Assembly (NCBI RefSeq): GCF_004571195.1
Contig: NZ_CP038271.1
Coordinates: 982,001 to 1,046,000 of the forward strand
DNA length: 64,000 bases
From: Legionella geestiana
GTDB taxonomy: Bacteria; Pseudomonadota; Gammaproteobacteria; Legionellales; Legionellaceae
Reading direction: 5' to 3'
The stretch's first letter is position 1; each line of letters starts with the position of its first letter. The notes beneath the pieces are model-generated. The model was not told the DNA's origin and ran no database searches. It saw only the letters and a program-made list of their open reading frames with translations. Made by a program: the position numbers and the translations under genes. Below are positions 54,501 to 63,213 of this stretch, in pieces.

Positions 54501-56208
54501 AGAGCACATGCAACACCTTGGTCATGCCCGCCTGCAGATGGATGAACGGGAAACGGCCGCCATGCAAAGCGCCTGCAGCCTCATTAAAAAGCTGCCCAAT
54601 GACTGTGACCGGGGCAGCATGGCAAATGCACTCGCCACCCTGATTGCGAGCTCCACCATGCCGGTAAACGGCTGGACGGCTGCTACCCTGGCATGTCTGC
54701 GCGATGTGTTAGGCGATGAACTTCGCTTTATCAAGCAACTGTACCTCACTCCAGGTCCACAATGGAAAAGTGTCCTTGCCGATTGCAGAAACACGGCTCT
54801 GGACAAAGACATTCACCTGATTTTAAGGAAGCGTGGAAATGCCCTCAGGCTTATTGGTGACATCAACTCTCACAAAGAGCTGGCTTTGCTGACCGCCCGT
54901 GAAATGCTCCTTTGGCTCTTCACAAGGTACGCCGAACTTTACCCGGAAGAGGACCCTCTCCTGACTGAACTGAGAGGCTTACTCAACGCAAGCTCCGAGT
55001 CTCTTACGTATCAGGAGGCCATTGAGCTGTTTTACATTTTCCTCGAAGATAACAGACTTGCGTTGTTCAGCAACCTCAGGACTCTGATTTTTGAAGCATC
55101 TGAGTTTTGCAGAGCCTGTGAAAACAGCAGCCCGATGTTGTCGCGCATCAGCCGCGATGAGAGTCTGCGCCAAAAACTGCGCCTGTTTGCGCCTGCAGCC
55201 TCCTCCAGCAGCCGTTCACCCGTGGAAACATCCAGTCTCATGCGAATGCAGCAGCAGATTGTGCAGAAGATGTTTACCTGCCAACCCGAGAGCGGCGTCG
55301 CGAGCTTGCTTAATTCCCTCCATGCTACAGACAGCCTGACACAAGTGCAGCGTCTGATGGAAAAAATTCCTGCTTTTGTACAGTTTTTAAGCTTCCAGCA
55401 ACTCTGCCAGCAATTAAATAACGCACAATACACCCGCACATCCTTTCTCTACTGGCTTTGCGAAGAGCACAATGCCGAGCGCCACAAGCTTTTCAAAACC
55501 CTGCTTGACAGTAATGCGATTCTTTTCAGGGCACTGCAGGATGAAATTCAGAAAGCCTGTGTATTCAAAATATACGAGGCTCAACATACTGATTTCATGT
55601 GGATGACACGGCTTGCAACTACGGAGACTGGCAAGGAAATCATGAACCAGTTTGCATCAAGACTGAATATTTCCATCGAAAAGCTGATACTTTTACTCTG
55701 GAATTGCCAGGATGAGGAGAGTCTGCATCTCATTCAGCAATGCCATAGAAGTCCGTCATCGAGGTGGCTGATGTTCATCGGCCAGCCTCACGAAGCGGAG
55801 TCGATTTCCGCACGCAAATCCATGCTGCTCGCGTTCATGTATGAAAGCAACAAGATCGGGAAACGCATATGGGAGACTGCGGCTGAGTTTCGACGCTCTG
55901 ATGGAACGGAAGAGGACTTGTTCGACAGGATGCTGGCCTGCCTGATTAAACTTCACGACCTTCCGGGCGGCGTATCGGTTGTGGATATGGCGAAAATACC
56001 GAAATGGAAAGTACAACTCTATAAGGCAAGCTGTCGCACCGAGGCCGATTTACGGCAGACGGTACTGGAATGGCTTAACGAACCCCTCGACTGTATGTCA
56101 CCGCTTGCCGGGTTGTTAAGGTTCGTACGGGATACCCTGACAGAAGCAAACGATTTGGCAATGGACATCATCGCGAGTTCTTCGAGCGCTCTTAGTCCCC
56201 CTGGCTGA
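51508..56208 (+). CDS. Giant protein with UvrD-like SF1 helicase motifs, candidate effector
   Basis: A 1,566-residue protein. Residues 1-40 are basic and Ser-rich. Residues 40-140 resemble RelE/ParE-type toxin strands (SGHRIYTLSLKGKDRASRLL). Then an SF1 NTPase core: Walker A GPSGSGKSS at 220-228, DEAPDLSWLQLKEL near 428 (motif II), CAGPLQNL (motif III), INLPHTHRLPPNLL (motif IV), EEAKGLQADAVILY near 585 (motif V) and FTAITRARQNLVFV near 650 (motif VI). About 850 helical residues of unknown type follow. This SF1 subtype with toxin-like N-terminus recalls eukaryotic TRANK1-like proteins, so it could act on host RNA or ubiquitin pathways, but that is speculation. No nuclease residues were identified. 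Confidence 0.75.
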   Translation: MPKRKPSHQKRQSCTPAPRKTDSSTGLAATSSASAAPQSPHIVFYDNLVGDAKLVREYSELLLKIVNGEELKGMRYRLKQMSGHRIYTLSLKGKDRASRLLFGELRPDNKQRILVLFRLIEKHRYDRSPLRDKRLVKEFFINHDSDIKHATALSGTSSAAVSAPKTMWEDIDALPKNDALSWMPNTSGVTLKYFNGELFWLGEIDRQAIGFAELPMTLTGPSGSGKSSNALFIMERALTSRSPLDPDAPRFREIVYLTKNPRLAARHREMFENATVDVDNPDTRVYFETPDDWVRRMQPLIGEKPRMGDTAFFEWYKRFVQTLNRQQKTRHHKDDKKAPHNALTPQTVRDEICIAAGYEREQYCNPGRHWTALEKNVVGDSKESLPHVYIWRVLEAWREHLETAGAHDPAVCPHECRTTDSTLLIVDEAPDLSWLQLKELLLATPDMSVVFCAGPLQNLDGDISCIPYLLKLPEILTKGARRMHHINLPHTHRLPPNLLPLANLSIAIAHHFGGASFSGEFASVRAAPCQTTRIGDSWWLDNPSPDTWQRLVETSKSAQCIVVTQKEWLADARERFKDALVLLPEEAKGLQADAVILYRFLETKLTAAMSRALPEVFQAPSENARETVNRAHIAARDTRFNRLNNSLFTAITRARQNLVFVNLNANAPRLSERLKAECTRLTLDERDLCDTTPATDADWIVRILELADGGHLSRAETLYTQRFREARQNFNEFLATHRPLPPEPLPLEPVCSSSSSEVVHTSSLREHGIEKLLLDFKKRRHVIANALSRLSMDKNPAPLRQWLTGRDNLLPWLNINQLFNQIPIRQKPPVSLSLFGALCTSLSEDAHGLLNKLFSCNPGVVAALAAQLQERVTNPDSPFQPARADLMDLCQLGFTTNGHAALKLLTEATGIDAPALMGAARSHWPSGFADILKELRLLQHHEWKTVLSQHQKAGQSHYEHLQRIARSMREADRIPLDIWLQVIERDHTDLRERSLHFLEHMQHLGHARLQMDERETAAMQSACSLIKKLPNDCDRGSMANALATLIASSTMPVNGWTAATLACLRDVLGDELRFIKQLYLTPGPQWKSVLADCRNTALDKDIHLILRKRGNALRLIGDINSHKELALLTAREMLLWLFTRYAELYPEEDPLLTELRGLLNASSESLTYQEAIELFYIFLEDNRLALFSNLRTLIFEASEFCRACENSSPMLSRISRDESLRQKLRLFAPAASSSSRSPVETSSLMRMQQQIVQKMFTCQPESGVASLLNSLHATDSLTQVQRLMEKIPAFVQFLSFQQLCQQLNNAQYTRTSFLYWLCEEHNAERHKLFKTLLDSNAILFRALQDEIQKACVFKIYEAQHTDFMWMTRLATTETGKEIMNQFASRLNISIEKLILLLWNCQDEESLHLIQQCHRSPSSRWLMFIGQPHEAESISARKSMLLAFMYESNKIGKRIWETAAEFRRSDGTEEDLFDRMLACLIKLHDLPGGVSVVDMAKIPKWKVQLYKASCRTEADLRQTVLEWLNEPLDCMSPLAGLLRFVRDTLTEANDLAMDIIASSSSALSPPG

Positions 56209-56347
56209 AGCGACTCCATGTCAGCAGAAGCAGCGAGCAGACGCACAGGGTGGTGACAGACCCGAGCAACGTTCCCGAAAGAAGGGCATCGCTTATCATG
56301 GTGCCCAATGTACCGCCAATCCCTGAAAAGGTGGCAATTAGTGCCAT
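56192..56347 (-). CDS. Small membrane protein
   Basis: A 51-residue protein, MALIATFSGIGGTLGTM to the end, with one or two hydrophobic helices. The ATG at 56347 follows AGGGAG by 8 bases; a longer frame from 56425 exists but would start inside a terminator hairpin. Its 3' end overlaps the giant helicase gene by 17 bases on the opposite strand. Function unknown. Confidence 0.5.
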   Translation of the reverse strand: MALIATFSGIGGTLGTMISDALLSGTLLGSVTTLCVCSLLLLTWSRFSQGD

Positions 56348-56374
56348 ATTTGCTCCCTGCAATATGTCGTTTTG

Positions 56375-56402
56375 TAGAAAACACACGCTTCCTGCGTGTG
56401 TT
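56375..56402 (-). terminator. Intrinsic terminator upstream of the small membrane gene
   Basis: A perfect 9-base stem (AACACACGC / GCGTGTGTT, 56380-56402) with a 5-base loop. On the minus strand it is followed by TTTTCT. It would end transcripts of the 73-residue gene upstream. Confidence 0.6.
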
Positions 56403-56440
56403 GATTCGGCGCGGTTCAACCGCACCGAAAACGTTTAAGC

Positions 56441-56662
56441 CTATGCGTGCTCAGCCTGAGCGCGTTTTCTGGTGGCTTTTCCGCGTTGTTTCCATTCTTT
56501 GTCTTTAGCAAACACAAAGCTTGCTGCTTCTTCGATAAAGAAACCGATATCATCGATGTTTGCCCACGCGCAATAGGCATTGATTTTTTCCAGCATTTCA
56601 CTGCTGATTTCCGCTTTGATTTTTTCTTTCTTCTGGAAACGGGTTCCATTAATAATTGGCAT
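56441..56662 (-). CDS. Small conserved protein, ribbon-helix-helix-like
   Basis: A 73-residue basic protein: a short N-terminal strand segment (IINGTRFQKK), then KIKAEISSEMLEKINAYCAW and IDDIGFFIEEAASFVFA. This strand-helix-helix order and the Lys-rich ends resemble small DNA-binding ribbon-helix-helix proteins. No partner toxin gene lies next to it. It precedes gltX on the same strand by 70 bases in reading order and is followed by an intrinsic terminator. Confidence 0.6.
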   Translation of the reverse strand: MPIINGTRFQKKEKIKAEISSEMLEKINAYCAWANIDDIGFFIEEAASFVFAKDKEWKQRGKATRKRAQAEHA

Positions 56663-56734
56663 TTTTTTCCTCTCGATACGTTAATCGTTAAAGCGCAAAC
56701 ATCGTAGCAAAGAAATTTTGGCTTTGCAAAGTGC

Positions 56735-58144
56735 TTACGAATTCGCGCGTTTTTCAATCAGCAAAATTGCGTGTTCAATGCGCGGGATAACGCGTTTTTT
56801 ACCGATTAATGCAAGGGTAACATCAATAGCAGGCGACATGCCGCTGCCGGTGACTGCAACACGCAATGGCTGTGCAATTTTGCCCATATTTATGTCAAAT
56901 TCGGCACTGATATCGTTAATGCATTCCTGCAGATGTTCAGGCTCCCATTTATCGAGCGTACGCAGGCGCTCAAGTACCGCCGCCAGCGGCGCAAGCACCA
57001 CCGGGCGCAAATGTTTTTTGACCGCATTATCGTCATATTCGAGCGCATCGGTGTAAAAATACAGGCTTTTTTCACACATTTCTTCAAGCGTTTTACACCG
57101 CTCGGCCTGCAGGCTCACAACGTTCTCGAGCGCAGGCCCCTGCTGCACATCCACGCCCCGTTTTTCAAAATGCCACAGCAGTGCGCGCGCTGTGCTTTCG
57201 GCGCTGTCGGTGCGCTGATAATGCTGATTCAGCCAATAGAGCTTTTCATGGTTAAACCCGGAAACACCGCGGCTGACGTTCGTGAGATCAAACGCCTCAA
57301 TCATTTCAGGCAGGCTGAAAATTTCGCGGTCGCCCGATGACCATCCAAGCCGAACGAGATAATTCAGCAGGGCGTGCGGCAATACGCCCGCCTCACGAAA
57401 ATCAAGCACGCTCACCGCCCCATGGCGTTTAGACAAACGCTTGCCATCTTCGCCAAGAATCATCGGCAAATGCGCGAACTCTGGTACCGGGGCATTAAGA
57501 GCGCGAAACAGATTAATCTGACGCGGTGTGTTATTAATGTGATCATCGCCACGAATAACATGCGTTATCTGCATGTCAAAATCATCAATTACAACCGCAA
57601 AATTGTAGGTTGGATGGCCATCGGTACGAACGATAATCAGGTCATCCAGTTCACGATTATCCACGTGAATATCGCCATACACATGGTCGGCAAACGACAC
57701 GATTCCTTCCAGCGGATTTTTAAAGCGCACAACATGCGGACCGACATCCGCTCCAAGCTGCCTGTCGCGGCAATGGCCGTCATAGCGCGGCTTTTCGCGT
57801 GCCTCCATCTGTGCGGCACGGAGGGTTTCGAGGCGCTCTTTCGAGCAGGTACAGCGATAGGCAATGCCGGTATCCAGCCAGTTTTGCACAACCTCACGGT
57901 AGCGGTCATAGCGCGCGGTCTGAAAAACTGGACCCTCATCCCAGTCAAGGCCAAGCCAGCGCATGCCCTCGAGAATCGCGTCCACGGACTCACGGGTAGA
58001 CCGCTCTGCGTCCGTGTCTTCAATGCGCAGCACAAACTCACCCTGATGATGGCGCGCGAACAACCAGGAAAACAGCGCAGTGCGAACACCGCCAACGTGC
58101 AAAAATCCGGTAGGACTCGGGGCAAAACGCGTTCTCACGCCCAT
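56735..58144 (-). CDS. gltX: Glutamyl-tRNA synthetase
   Basis: A 469-residue class I synthetase that charges tRNA-Glu. The HIGH-type motif lies in [14 protein letters not shown] at residues 3-16 and the KMSKS-type motif is KRLSKRHGA near residue 238. Start at 58144 is chosen because GGAG stands 7 bases upstream and [13 protein letters not shown] is the usual N-terminus; an in-frame ATG at 58165 lacks this. It is divergent from letS with 84 bases between. Confidence 0.96.
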   Translation of the reverse strand: MGVRTRFAPSPTGFLHVGGVRTALFSWLFARHHQGEFVLRIEDTDAERSTRESVDAILEGMRWLGLDWDEGPVFQTARYDRYREVVQNWLDTGIAYRCTCSKERLETLRAAQMEAREKPRYDGHCRDRQLGADVGPHVVRFKNPLEGIVSFADHVYGDIHVDNRELDDLIIVRTDGHPTYNFAVVIDDFDMQITHVIRGDDHINNTPRQINLFRALNAPVPEFAHLPMILGEDGKRLSKRHGAVSVLDFREAGVLPHALLNYLVRLGWSSGDREIFSLPEMIEAFDLTNVSRGVSGFNHEKLYWLNQHYQRTDSAESTARALLWHFEKRGVDVQQGPALENVVSLQAERCKTLEEMCEKSLYFYTDALEYDDNAVKKHLRPVVLAPLAAVLERLRTLDKWEPEHLQECINDISAEFDINMGKIAQPLRVAVTGSGMSPAIDVTLALIGKKRVIPRIEHAILLIEKRANS

Positions 58145-58155
58145 GGGAAACTCCG

Positions 58156-58185
58156 TTGTGTACAAAAAAGAAAACAGGATATACT
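58156..58185 (+). promoter_or_regulatory. Possible letS promoter
   Basis: TTGTGT (58156-58161), 18 bases and TATACT (58180-58185) form a plausible sigma70 promoter about 44 bases before the letS GTG. The -35 is imperfect. Confidence 0.4.
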
Positions 58186-58228
58186 AGCTGATTTTGCCCA
58201 TGGCGAAAAGCCAGTTCAGGATGTGTCT

Positions 58229-61000
58229 GTGAAAAGCATGGGAATCAAATACCAGCTGCGTGTTACCACCCTCATTCCAGTACTGCTGGTTGCCCTTCTT
58301 TTTGCGGTATTTTATAACGGCCAGTACGGGCACGATCTTAAACAGCACATGTCACGCCTTGGGGAGGCTTACATTCGTCAGCTTCTGCCAGCCGCCCAGT
58401 TTGCCATGCTGCAAAAAGACGCCCGCACGCTTCAGGGACTTATCAACGCATCTTCCATCAACCCTGAAATCAAAACCATCGCATTTTATAACCGTGAGGG
58501 CGAACTGCTCGCCTATCGCGGCGGCAAGCATTCGCTGGTCAAACCCTTCTCACCGCCCCCTTTTACCGGCGACTATATCGAAAGCCGTCATATCGACACC
58601 AACACCATCCACTTTGTGGCTCCCGTGACGCTGCCACAATATAACCTCTACGCCCCACGGCCTGCCGTATCGCACAGAGTTCCCCTCGCCTGGCAGCCTG
58701 ATGACGTGCTTGGCTGGCTCTCTATCGATATCGACACCCAGTCAACCCTCATCAAGCGCTATCAGATGTATATGGTGACCACGTTCATCACGCTGCTTGG
58801 CCTGCTCATTGGACTCAGCGTGCATTTTTTCTTCGCACGCCGCATTTATCTGCCAATTACCCGCCTGCGACGCAGCATGAGCCAGATTCTGCGCAACGAG
58901 TTTGAAACCCCGGTGCGCACGACCAGTCACGGGGACCTTGGTACCATCGAGCGCGGCTGTGCGTATCTGCAGCGACAATATCTGGATGCCGTTGAAGATT
59001 TAAACCAGCACATCGAAACCGCCACCGCCGACCTGCAGCAAAGCCTTGAGCTTTTGGAAGAAAAAAACGTTGAACTGCTGCTCGAAAAGAAAAAAGCGGA
59101 GGAAAAAAGCCGCCAGAAATCGGAATTCATTGCCAATATGAGCCATGAAATCCGTACCCCCATGAACGGCGTTATCGGCTTTACCAATGTGCTGCTCGAG
59201 GGCAAACTCGACCCCCTGCAGATGGATTATGTTAAAACCATTAAATCTTCGGCGCATGATTTACTGACCATCATCAACGACATCCTTGATTATTCCAAAA
59301 TGGATGCGGGCAAACTGCACCTTGACTGCATTCCCCTCGATATCCGCGCCTGTATCGATGAGGTCCTGACGCTTTCTGCTCCCAACGCGCACCGCAAGGG
59401 ACTTGACCTTATCCCGATTACCGATGTTTCGGTGCCGCACATGGTGCTTGGCGACCCGCTGCGCATCAAGCAGATTATCCGAAACCTCGTTGGCAACGCG
59501 GTCAAATTTACCGACAGAGGCTTCGTGCTGGTGCGTACCCATATTCAGGCGGAAACCCAGAGAGATTACACCCTCTGCCTCTCAGTGACTGACACCGGCA
59601 TTGGCATTGCACCAGAAGATCAGACCCGGCTCTTCAATGCGTTTAACCAGGCCGACACCACTATTATCCGCCGTTTTGGCGGTACCGGTCTTGGACTTGT
59701 TATCTGCAAAAAACTGACGGAAGAGATGCAGGGTAAAATCAGTCTCGAGAGTACGCCACACAAAGGCTCTACCTTTTCAGTCACCCTGCGGCTGGAAAAA
59801 CTCACGGCCTATGAAGTCGAAAAAAATCAAAGCCGCCGATTCGCGCACCTTTCCGCACTCTGTTTTGATGAAAATCCACTGCATCTTGAAGCACTTTGCA
59901 ATGGCCTTGGATACTGGGGCGTCCAGTGTACTCCGACCGGTAACCTCAAAGAACTGGAAGAGATGATGCGCTCGAGTCAAAGCTTTGATATCGCATTTGT
60001 GCACGTCAACCAGGGCTGCGAGCGCCAGATAGCTCCCATTCTTAAAATTCGCAACCTCCCGGCTGTCGCCGTTGCCAAACAATTCATACCTGATCATGAT
60101 ACTCTGGGTGCGGCCGCTTTCCTGTTTAAGCCCATCAGCATTCAAAAACTCATGGATACCCTGGAGATGCTGCAGAATACGGCAACCCCGTCTCTCGAGC
60201 CCGAGCAGGCGCGTCTGCGTACACGTTTACAATCAGTTTGTCCCGATGTGCTGCTTGCAGAAGACAATGCCGTTAACCGGCTCTTGATGAATTCACTGCT
60301 GGCCGGACACGCACGGGTGGTCGCGGTATCGGATGGGGAAGAAGCCGTGGCACTGTGCGATACCAAGCGTTTCCATGCGATTCTTCTTGATTTACAGATG
60401 CCGCGCATGGGGGGACTCGAGGCCGCTTCGCGCATCCGTCATGCCTCGCTGTTAAACCGCGATACTCCCATCGCGGTTATCAGCGCGAACAGTACTGACC
60501 TGCATGCCGAACAACTGCAAAAAGCCGGGGTGAGCCTGTGCCTGCAAAAGCCTGTGGATGAGAAAGAGCTGTTTGAGTACCTGCTTGATGCCCTGCACCA
60601 GGCGCAAAATGCCGTCATTGACTGGCCGGTCTGTCTGCAAAAAGCATCTAATAATGAGGCACTTGCCCGCGAATTTATGGCGCGCTTTGTAGAGGATTTG
60701 GTAAAAGAGCGTCCTGAATTCGTCCGTTTTTTTGCCACCAATCAAGTCAAAGCGCTGGAAAATGCCGCGCACAGGCTCCATGGAGCCTGCTGCTTTTGCG
60801 GGGTGCCAAAGCTGATGGAGCAGGTGGTGCTCCTTGAAACCAGCGCACGCGGCGCCAGTGACTGCGCATCGCTTGAGGATATTTTCCGTGCATTCCTCGA
60901 AAGCCTTGATGCAGTAGCTGCTGCGTGGGCAAACGGCGATTTTGCTGCCAGCGCAGCCTCATCCCTGCCGTCAAAAGCCATAGAATCGTCTCACCCATGA
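58229..61000 (+). CDS. letS: Hybrid sensor histidine kinase LetS (BarA/GacS type)
   Basis: A 923-residue tripartite sensor that phosphorylates LetA and drives the replicative-to-transmissive switch in Legionella. The frame is open far upstream, but this extension is antisense to gltX; AGGA at 58218-58221 places the start at GTG 58229. Order: TM helix ([16 protein letters not shown]), periplasmic loop, TM helix and HAMP ([14 protein letters not shown]), coiled coil, HisKA with His306 in [13 protein letters not shown], ATPase domain. A degenerate receiver follows ([14 protein letters not shown], no phospho-Asp), then a true receiver with Asp721 in [11 protein letters not shown] and an HPt domain with His848 in [13 protein letters not shown]. 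Next gene: PPi-phosphofructokinase, as in L. pneumophila. Confidence 0.9.
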   Translation: MKSMGIKYQLRVTTLIPVLLVALLFAVFYNGQYGHDLKQHMSRLGEAYIRQLLPAAQFAMLQKDARTLQGLINASSINPEIKTIAFYNREGELLAYRGGKHSLVKPFSPPPFTGDYIESRHIDTNTIHFVAPVTLPQYNLYAPRPAVSHRVPLAWQPDDVLGWLSIDIDTQSTLIKRYQMYMVTTFITLLGLLIGLSVHFFFARRIYLPITRLRRSMSQILRNEFETPVRTTSHGDLGTIERGCAYLQRQYLDAVEDLNQHIETATADLQQSLELLEEKNVELLLEKKKAEEKSRQKSEFIANMSHEIRTPMNGVIGFTNVLLEGKLDPLQMDYVKTIKSSAHDLLTIINDILDYSKMDAGKLHLDCIPLDIRACIDEVLTLSAPNAHRKGLDLIPITDVSVPHMVLGDPLRIKQIIRNLVGNAVKFTDRGFVLVRTHIQAETQRDYTLCLSVTDTGIGIAPEDQTRLFNAFNQADTTIIRRFGGTGLGLVICKKLTEEMQGKISLESTPHKGSTFSVTLRLEKLTAYEVEKNQSRRFAHLSALCFDENPLHLEALCNGLGYWGVQCTPTGNLKELEEMMRSSQSFDIAFVHVNQGCERQIAPILKIRNLPAVAVAKQFIPDHDTLGAAAFLFKPISIQKLMDTLEMLQNTATPSLEPEQARLRTRLQSVCPDVLLAEDNAVNRLLMNSLLAGHARVVAVSDGEEAVALCDTKRFHAILLDLQMPRMGGLEAASRIRHASLLNRDTPIAVISANSTDLHAEQLQKAGVSLCLQKPVDEKELFEYLLDALHQAQNAVIDWPVCLQKASNNEALAREFMARFVEDLVKERPEFVRFFATNQVKALENAAHRLHGACCFCGVPKLMEQVVLLETSARGASDCASLEDIFRAFLESLDAVAAAWANGDFAASAASSLPSKAIESSHP

Positions 61001-61010
61001 AGGAGAAAAC

Positions 61011-62243
61011 ATGACCTTGCGCAATGCTATTTATGCTCAATCCGGTGGCGTTACCGCTGTGATTAATGCCTCAGCCTGCGGAGTTTTGCAGACCGCGCGC
61101 CTGCATCCCGATAAAATCGGCAAGGTGTATGCCGCAGAGAATGGCATTCTCGGTGCACTGAACAACAAGCTCATCGACACGTCGCTTGAGAGCGATGCCG
61201 ATATCGCGAAGCTGATGCACACGCCAGGTGGCGCATTTGGTTCCTGCCGTTACAAACTTAAGAATGATGGCGAAGAATTCGAACGCCTTATCGAGGTGTT
61301 TCGTGCACACGATATCGGTTATTTTTTCTACAACGGTGGCGGCGATTCCCAGGATACCGCATGGAAAGTGTCCCAGATTGGCTCCCGCATGGGGTATCCC
61401 ATCACCTGTGTCGGTATTCCCAAAACCGTAGATAACGACCTGCCCTTCACGGACTGCTGTCCAGGCTTTGGTTCTGTCGCCAAATATGTCGCGGTTTCAA
61501 CACGTGAGGCGGGGTTTGACGTTGCCTCCATGGCGGCCACCTCGACAAAAGTTTTCATTCTTGAAGTCATGGGACGGCACGCCGGCTGGATTGCCGCAGC
61601 AGCAGGCCTTGCCGGCTCGAGTGCCGCCGAGCCGCCGCACCTGATTCTATTTCCAGAAGTCGCTTTTGACGCGTCACGCTTTCTGGAAAAGGTCGATGCC
61701 TGCGTACGCGACCATGGCTATTGTGTCGTAGTAGCCTCTGAAGGCATTCGTAACGAGGACGGTAAATTTTTGAGTGATGCCGGCCTTCGTGACGCGTTTG
61801 GCCACGCGCAGCTTGGAGGTGTAGCACCGGTACTGGCAAGCCTTGTGAAAGAAAAGCTTGGGTATAAATACCACTGGGCAGTGGCAGACTATCTGCAGCG
61901 CGCCGCACGCCATGTGGCATCGAGTGTGGACGTGGAACAGGCGTATGCACTTGGGCGCGCCGCGGTAGAGCTCGCGCTTGCCGGACAGCATGCCGTCATG
62001 CCCATTATTCGCCGTGAAAGCGACAGCCCCTACCGCTGGTCAATCGATTCTGTCAGTCTCGAAAAAGTCGCCAACCAGGAAAAAACCCTGCCGGCAGACT
62101 ATATACGGGATGACGGTTTTGGCATTACCGAGGCCTGCAGGCGCTATCTGCAACCGCTGATTCAGGGAGAAGCCGCACTGCCATGGCGTGACGGTTTACC
62201 CGATTATGTGCGCTTGAAAAACATTCGCGTTGAGAGCGCCTGA
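61011..62243 (+). CDS. pfp: 6-phosphofructokinase, probably pyrophosphate-dependent
   Basis: A 410-residue phosphofructokinase. The donor site reads NGGGDSQDTAWK and the catalytic motif PKTVDNDLPFTDCCPGFGS, with Lys in place of Gly in the TVDND motif, typical of PPi-dependent enzymes. EVMGRHAGWIAAAA also fits the family. It reversibly phosphorylates fructose 6-phosphate in glycolysis or gluconeogenesis. GGAG stands 8 bases before the ATG. It follows letS by 10 bases and probably shares its transcript. Confidence 0.87.
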   Translation: MTLRNAIYAQSGGVTAVINASACGVLQTARLHPDKIGKVYAAENGILGALNNKLIDTSLESDADIAKLMHTPGGAFGSCRYKLKNDGEEFERLIEVFRAHDIGYFFYNGGGDSQDTAWKVSQIGSRMGYPITCVGIPKTVDNDLPFTDCCPGFGSVAKYVAVSTREAGFDVASMAATSTKVFILEVMGRHAGWIAAAAGLAGSSAAEPPHLILFPEVAFDASRFLEKVDACVRDHGYCVVVASEGIRNEDGKFLSDAGLRDAFGHAQLGGVAPVLASLVKEKLGYKYHWAVADYLQRAARHVASSVDVEQAYALGRAAVELALAGQHAVMPIIRRESDSPYRWSIDSVSLEKVANQEKTLPADYIRDDGFGITEACRRYLQPLIQGEAALPWRDGLPDYVRLKNIRVESA

Positions 62244-62252
62244 GTCACCGGC

Positions 62253-62696
62253 TCAGGATGCATTTAAGTCGCTGACTCGACACATCTGTGGCACATAGCG
62301 GTTTTCTTCAGGCGACTTGACCGAGCAGCGCCAGGTCAGGGCGCCTGAGCCTCTGGGAGACTCCACAGGCGTCAGCAGCAGCTCCACGTCCATGGCTACC
62401 GGCTGCATGCGAATGGTAATAATCCCGGTTTTTGGGGCAACCGTAATGGTTTTGACATTTTCGGTTGCTCCAGAAAACGTATACCCGATGTTCTCGGCGG
62501 TAATGGCTTCAAGACCGCCCGCGGTTTGCGCGGCTTCCACCACAGACGTTTTTGCGGCTGTGGCAAGATTGAGCCCCTCCATCACCCGCGCACGCACAGT
62601 GTAATCGCGATAGGCGGGTACAGCGATGGCTGCCAGGATACCGATGATGGCAAGCACTATCATCAGTTCTATGAGTGTGAATCCTTTTTGTTTCAT
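62253..62696 (-). CDS. Type IV pilin (PilE/PilA-like)
   Basis: A 147-residue pilin. The prepilin peptidase site is [20 protein letters not shown], cleaved after Gly, with Glu5 and the long hydrophobic helix. Two C-terminal cysteines (WRCSVKS and VPQMCRVS) would close the D-loop disulfide. It can be assembled into fibres for adhesion or DNA uptake. The ATG at 62696 is chosen because longer frames only add non-conserved basic residues. It is convergent with pfp. Confidence 0.9.
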   Translation of the reverse strand: MKQKGFTLIELMIVLAIIGILAAIAVPAYRDYTVRARVMEGLNLATAAKTSVVEAAQTAGGLEAITAENIGYTFSGATENVKTITVAPKTGIITIRMQPVAMDVELLLTPVESPRGSGALTWRCSVKSPEENRYVPQMCRVSDLNAS

Positions 62697-62813
62697 GTTT
62701 TTTTTCCGTTTGCGAACCTGCTGTCTCAAGGATAGGCGAAAAACATCCATTGTGCGAGTGGAAAGTGCGAATCGTGCGCGGTATACTCTCCGAAACCACG
62801 AAAGAGCCTTCGC

Positions 62814-63137
62814 ATGTCCCGTAAAGACCGCTTATTGTCCACCCTCTCAGAGGCCATCCTCTGCGAGCATCTCAGCATTGATGACGAATCTTCCGGCCAT
62901 CAGGTACCGGCAGGTGCTGAAACCCACTTTAAGGTGGTTATGGTGTCCGAGGCGTTCACAGGGCTGTCGCGTGTCGCACGCCATCGCCTGATTAACGGAT
63001 TGTGCGATGCTGAACGGGCTTCAGGTCTGCATGCACTGTCACTGCATCTATACACCCCTGATGAGTGGAAATGTCGCTCACAGCAGGCTCCTGATTCACC
63101 CGCCTGTAGCAGGGCACGGCACAAGTCCGGGGATTGA
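62814..63137 (+). CDS. BolA family protein
   Basis: A 107-residue protein with the BolA fold: [20 protein letters not shown] and [19 protein letters not shown], including the conserved FxG segment and the following RHRLI helix. BolA proteins bind glutaredoxins with shared Fe-S clusters and DNA. The C-terminal 20 residues after HLYTPDEW are extra. It is divergent from the pilin gene. It could be bolA or ibaG; the sequence does not decide. Confidence 0.85.
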   Translation: MSRKDRLLSTLSEAILCEHLSIDDESSGHQVPAGAETHFKVVMVSEAFTGLSRVARHRLINGLCDAERASGLHALSLHLYTPDEWKCRSQQAPDSPACSRARHKSGD

Positions 63138-63213
63138 CTTCACAAAGTGAGGCATGCAAAATCGACCGTTTAGCAGAATTCGGCGCAAGGCCGCGCATCG
63201 GCAGCAGGTGAAC

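Noticed and set aside
57374-58228. N-terminal extension of the letS frame by about 285 codons
   Set aside because: Antisense to gltX. A ribosome site in front of GTG 58229 and the LetS membrane helix right after it mark the true start.
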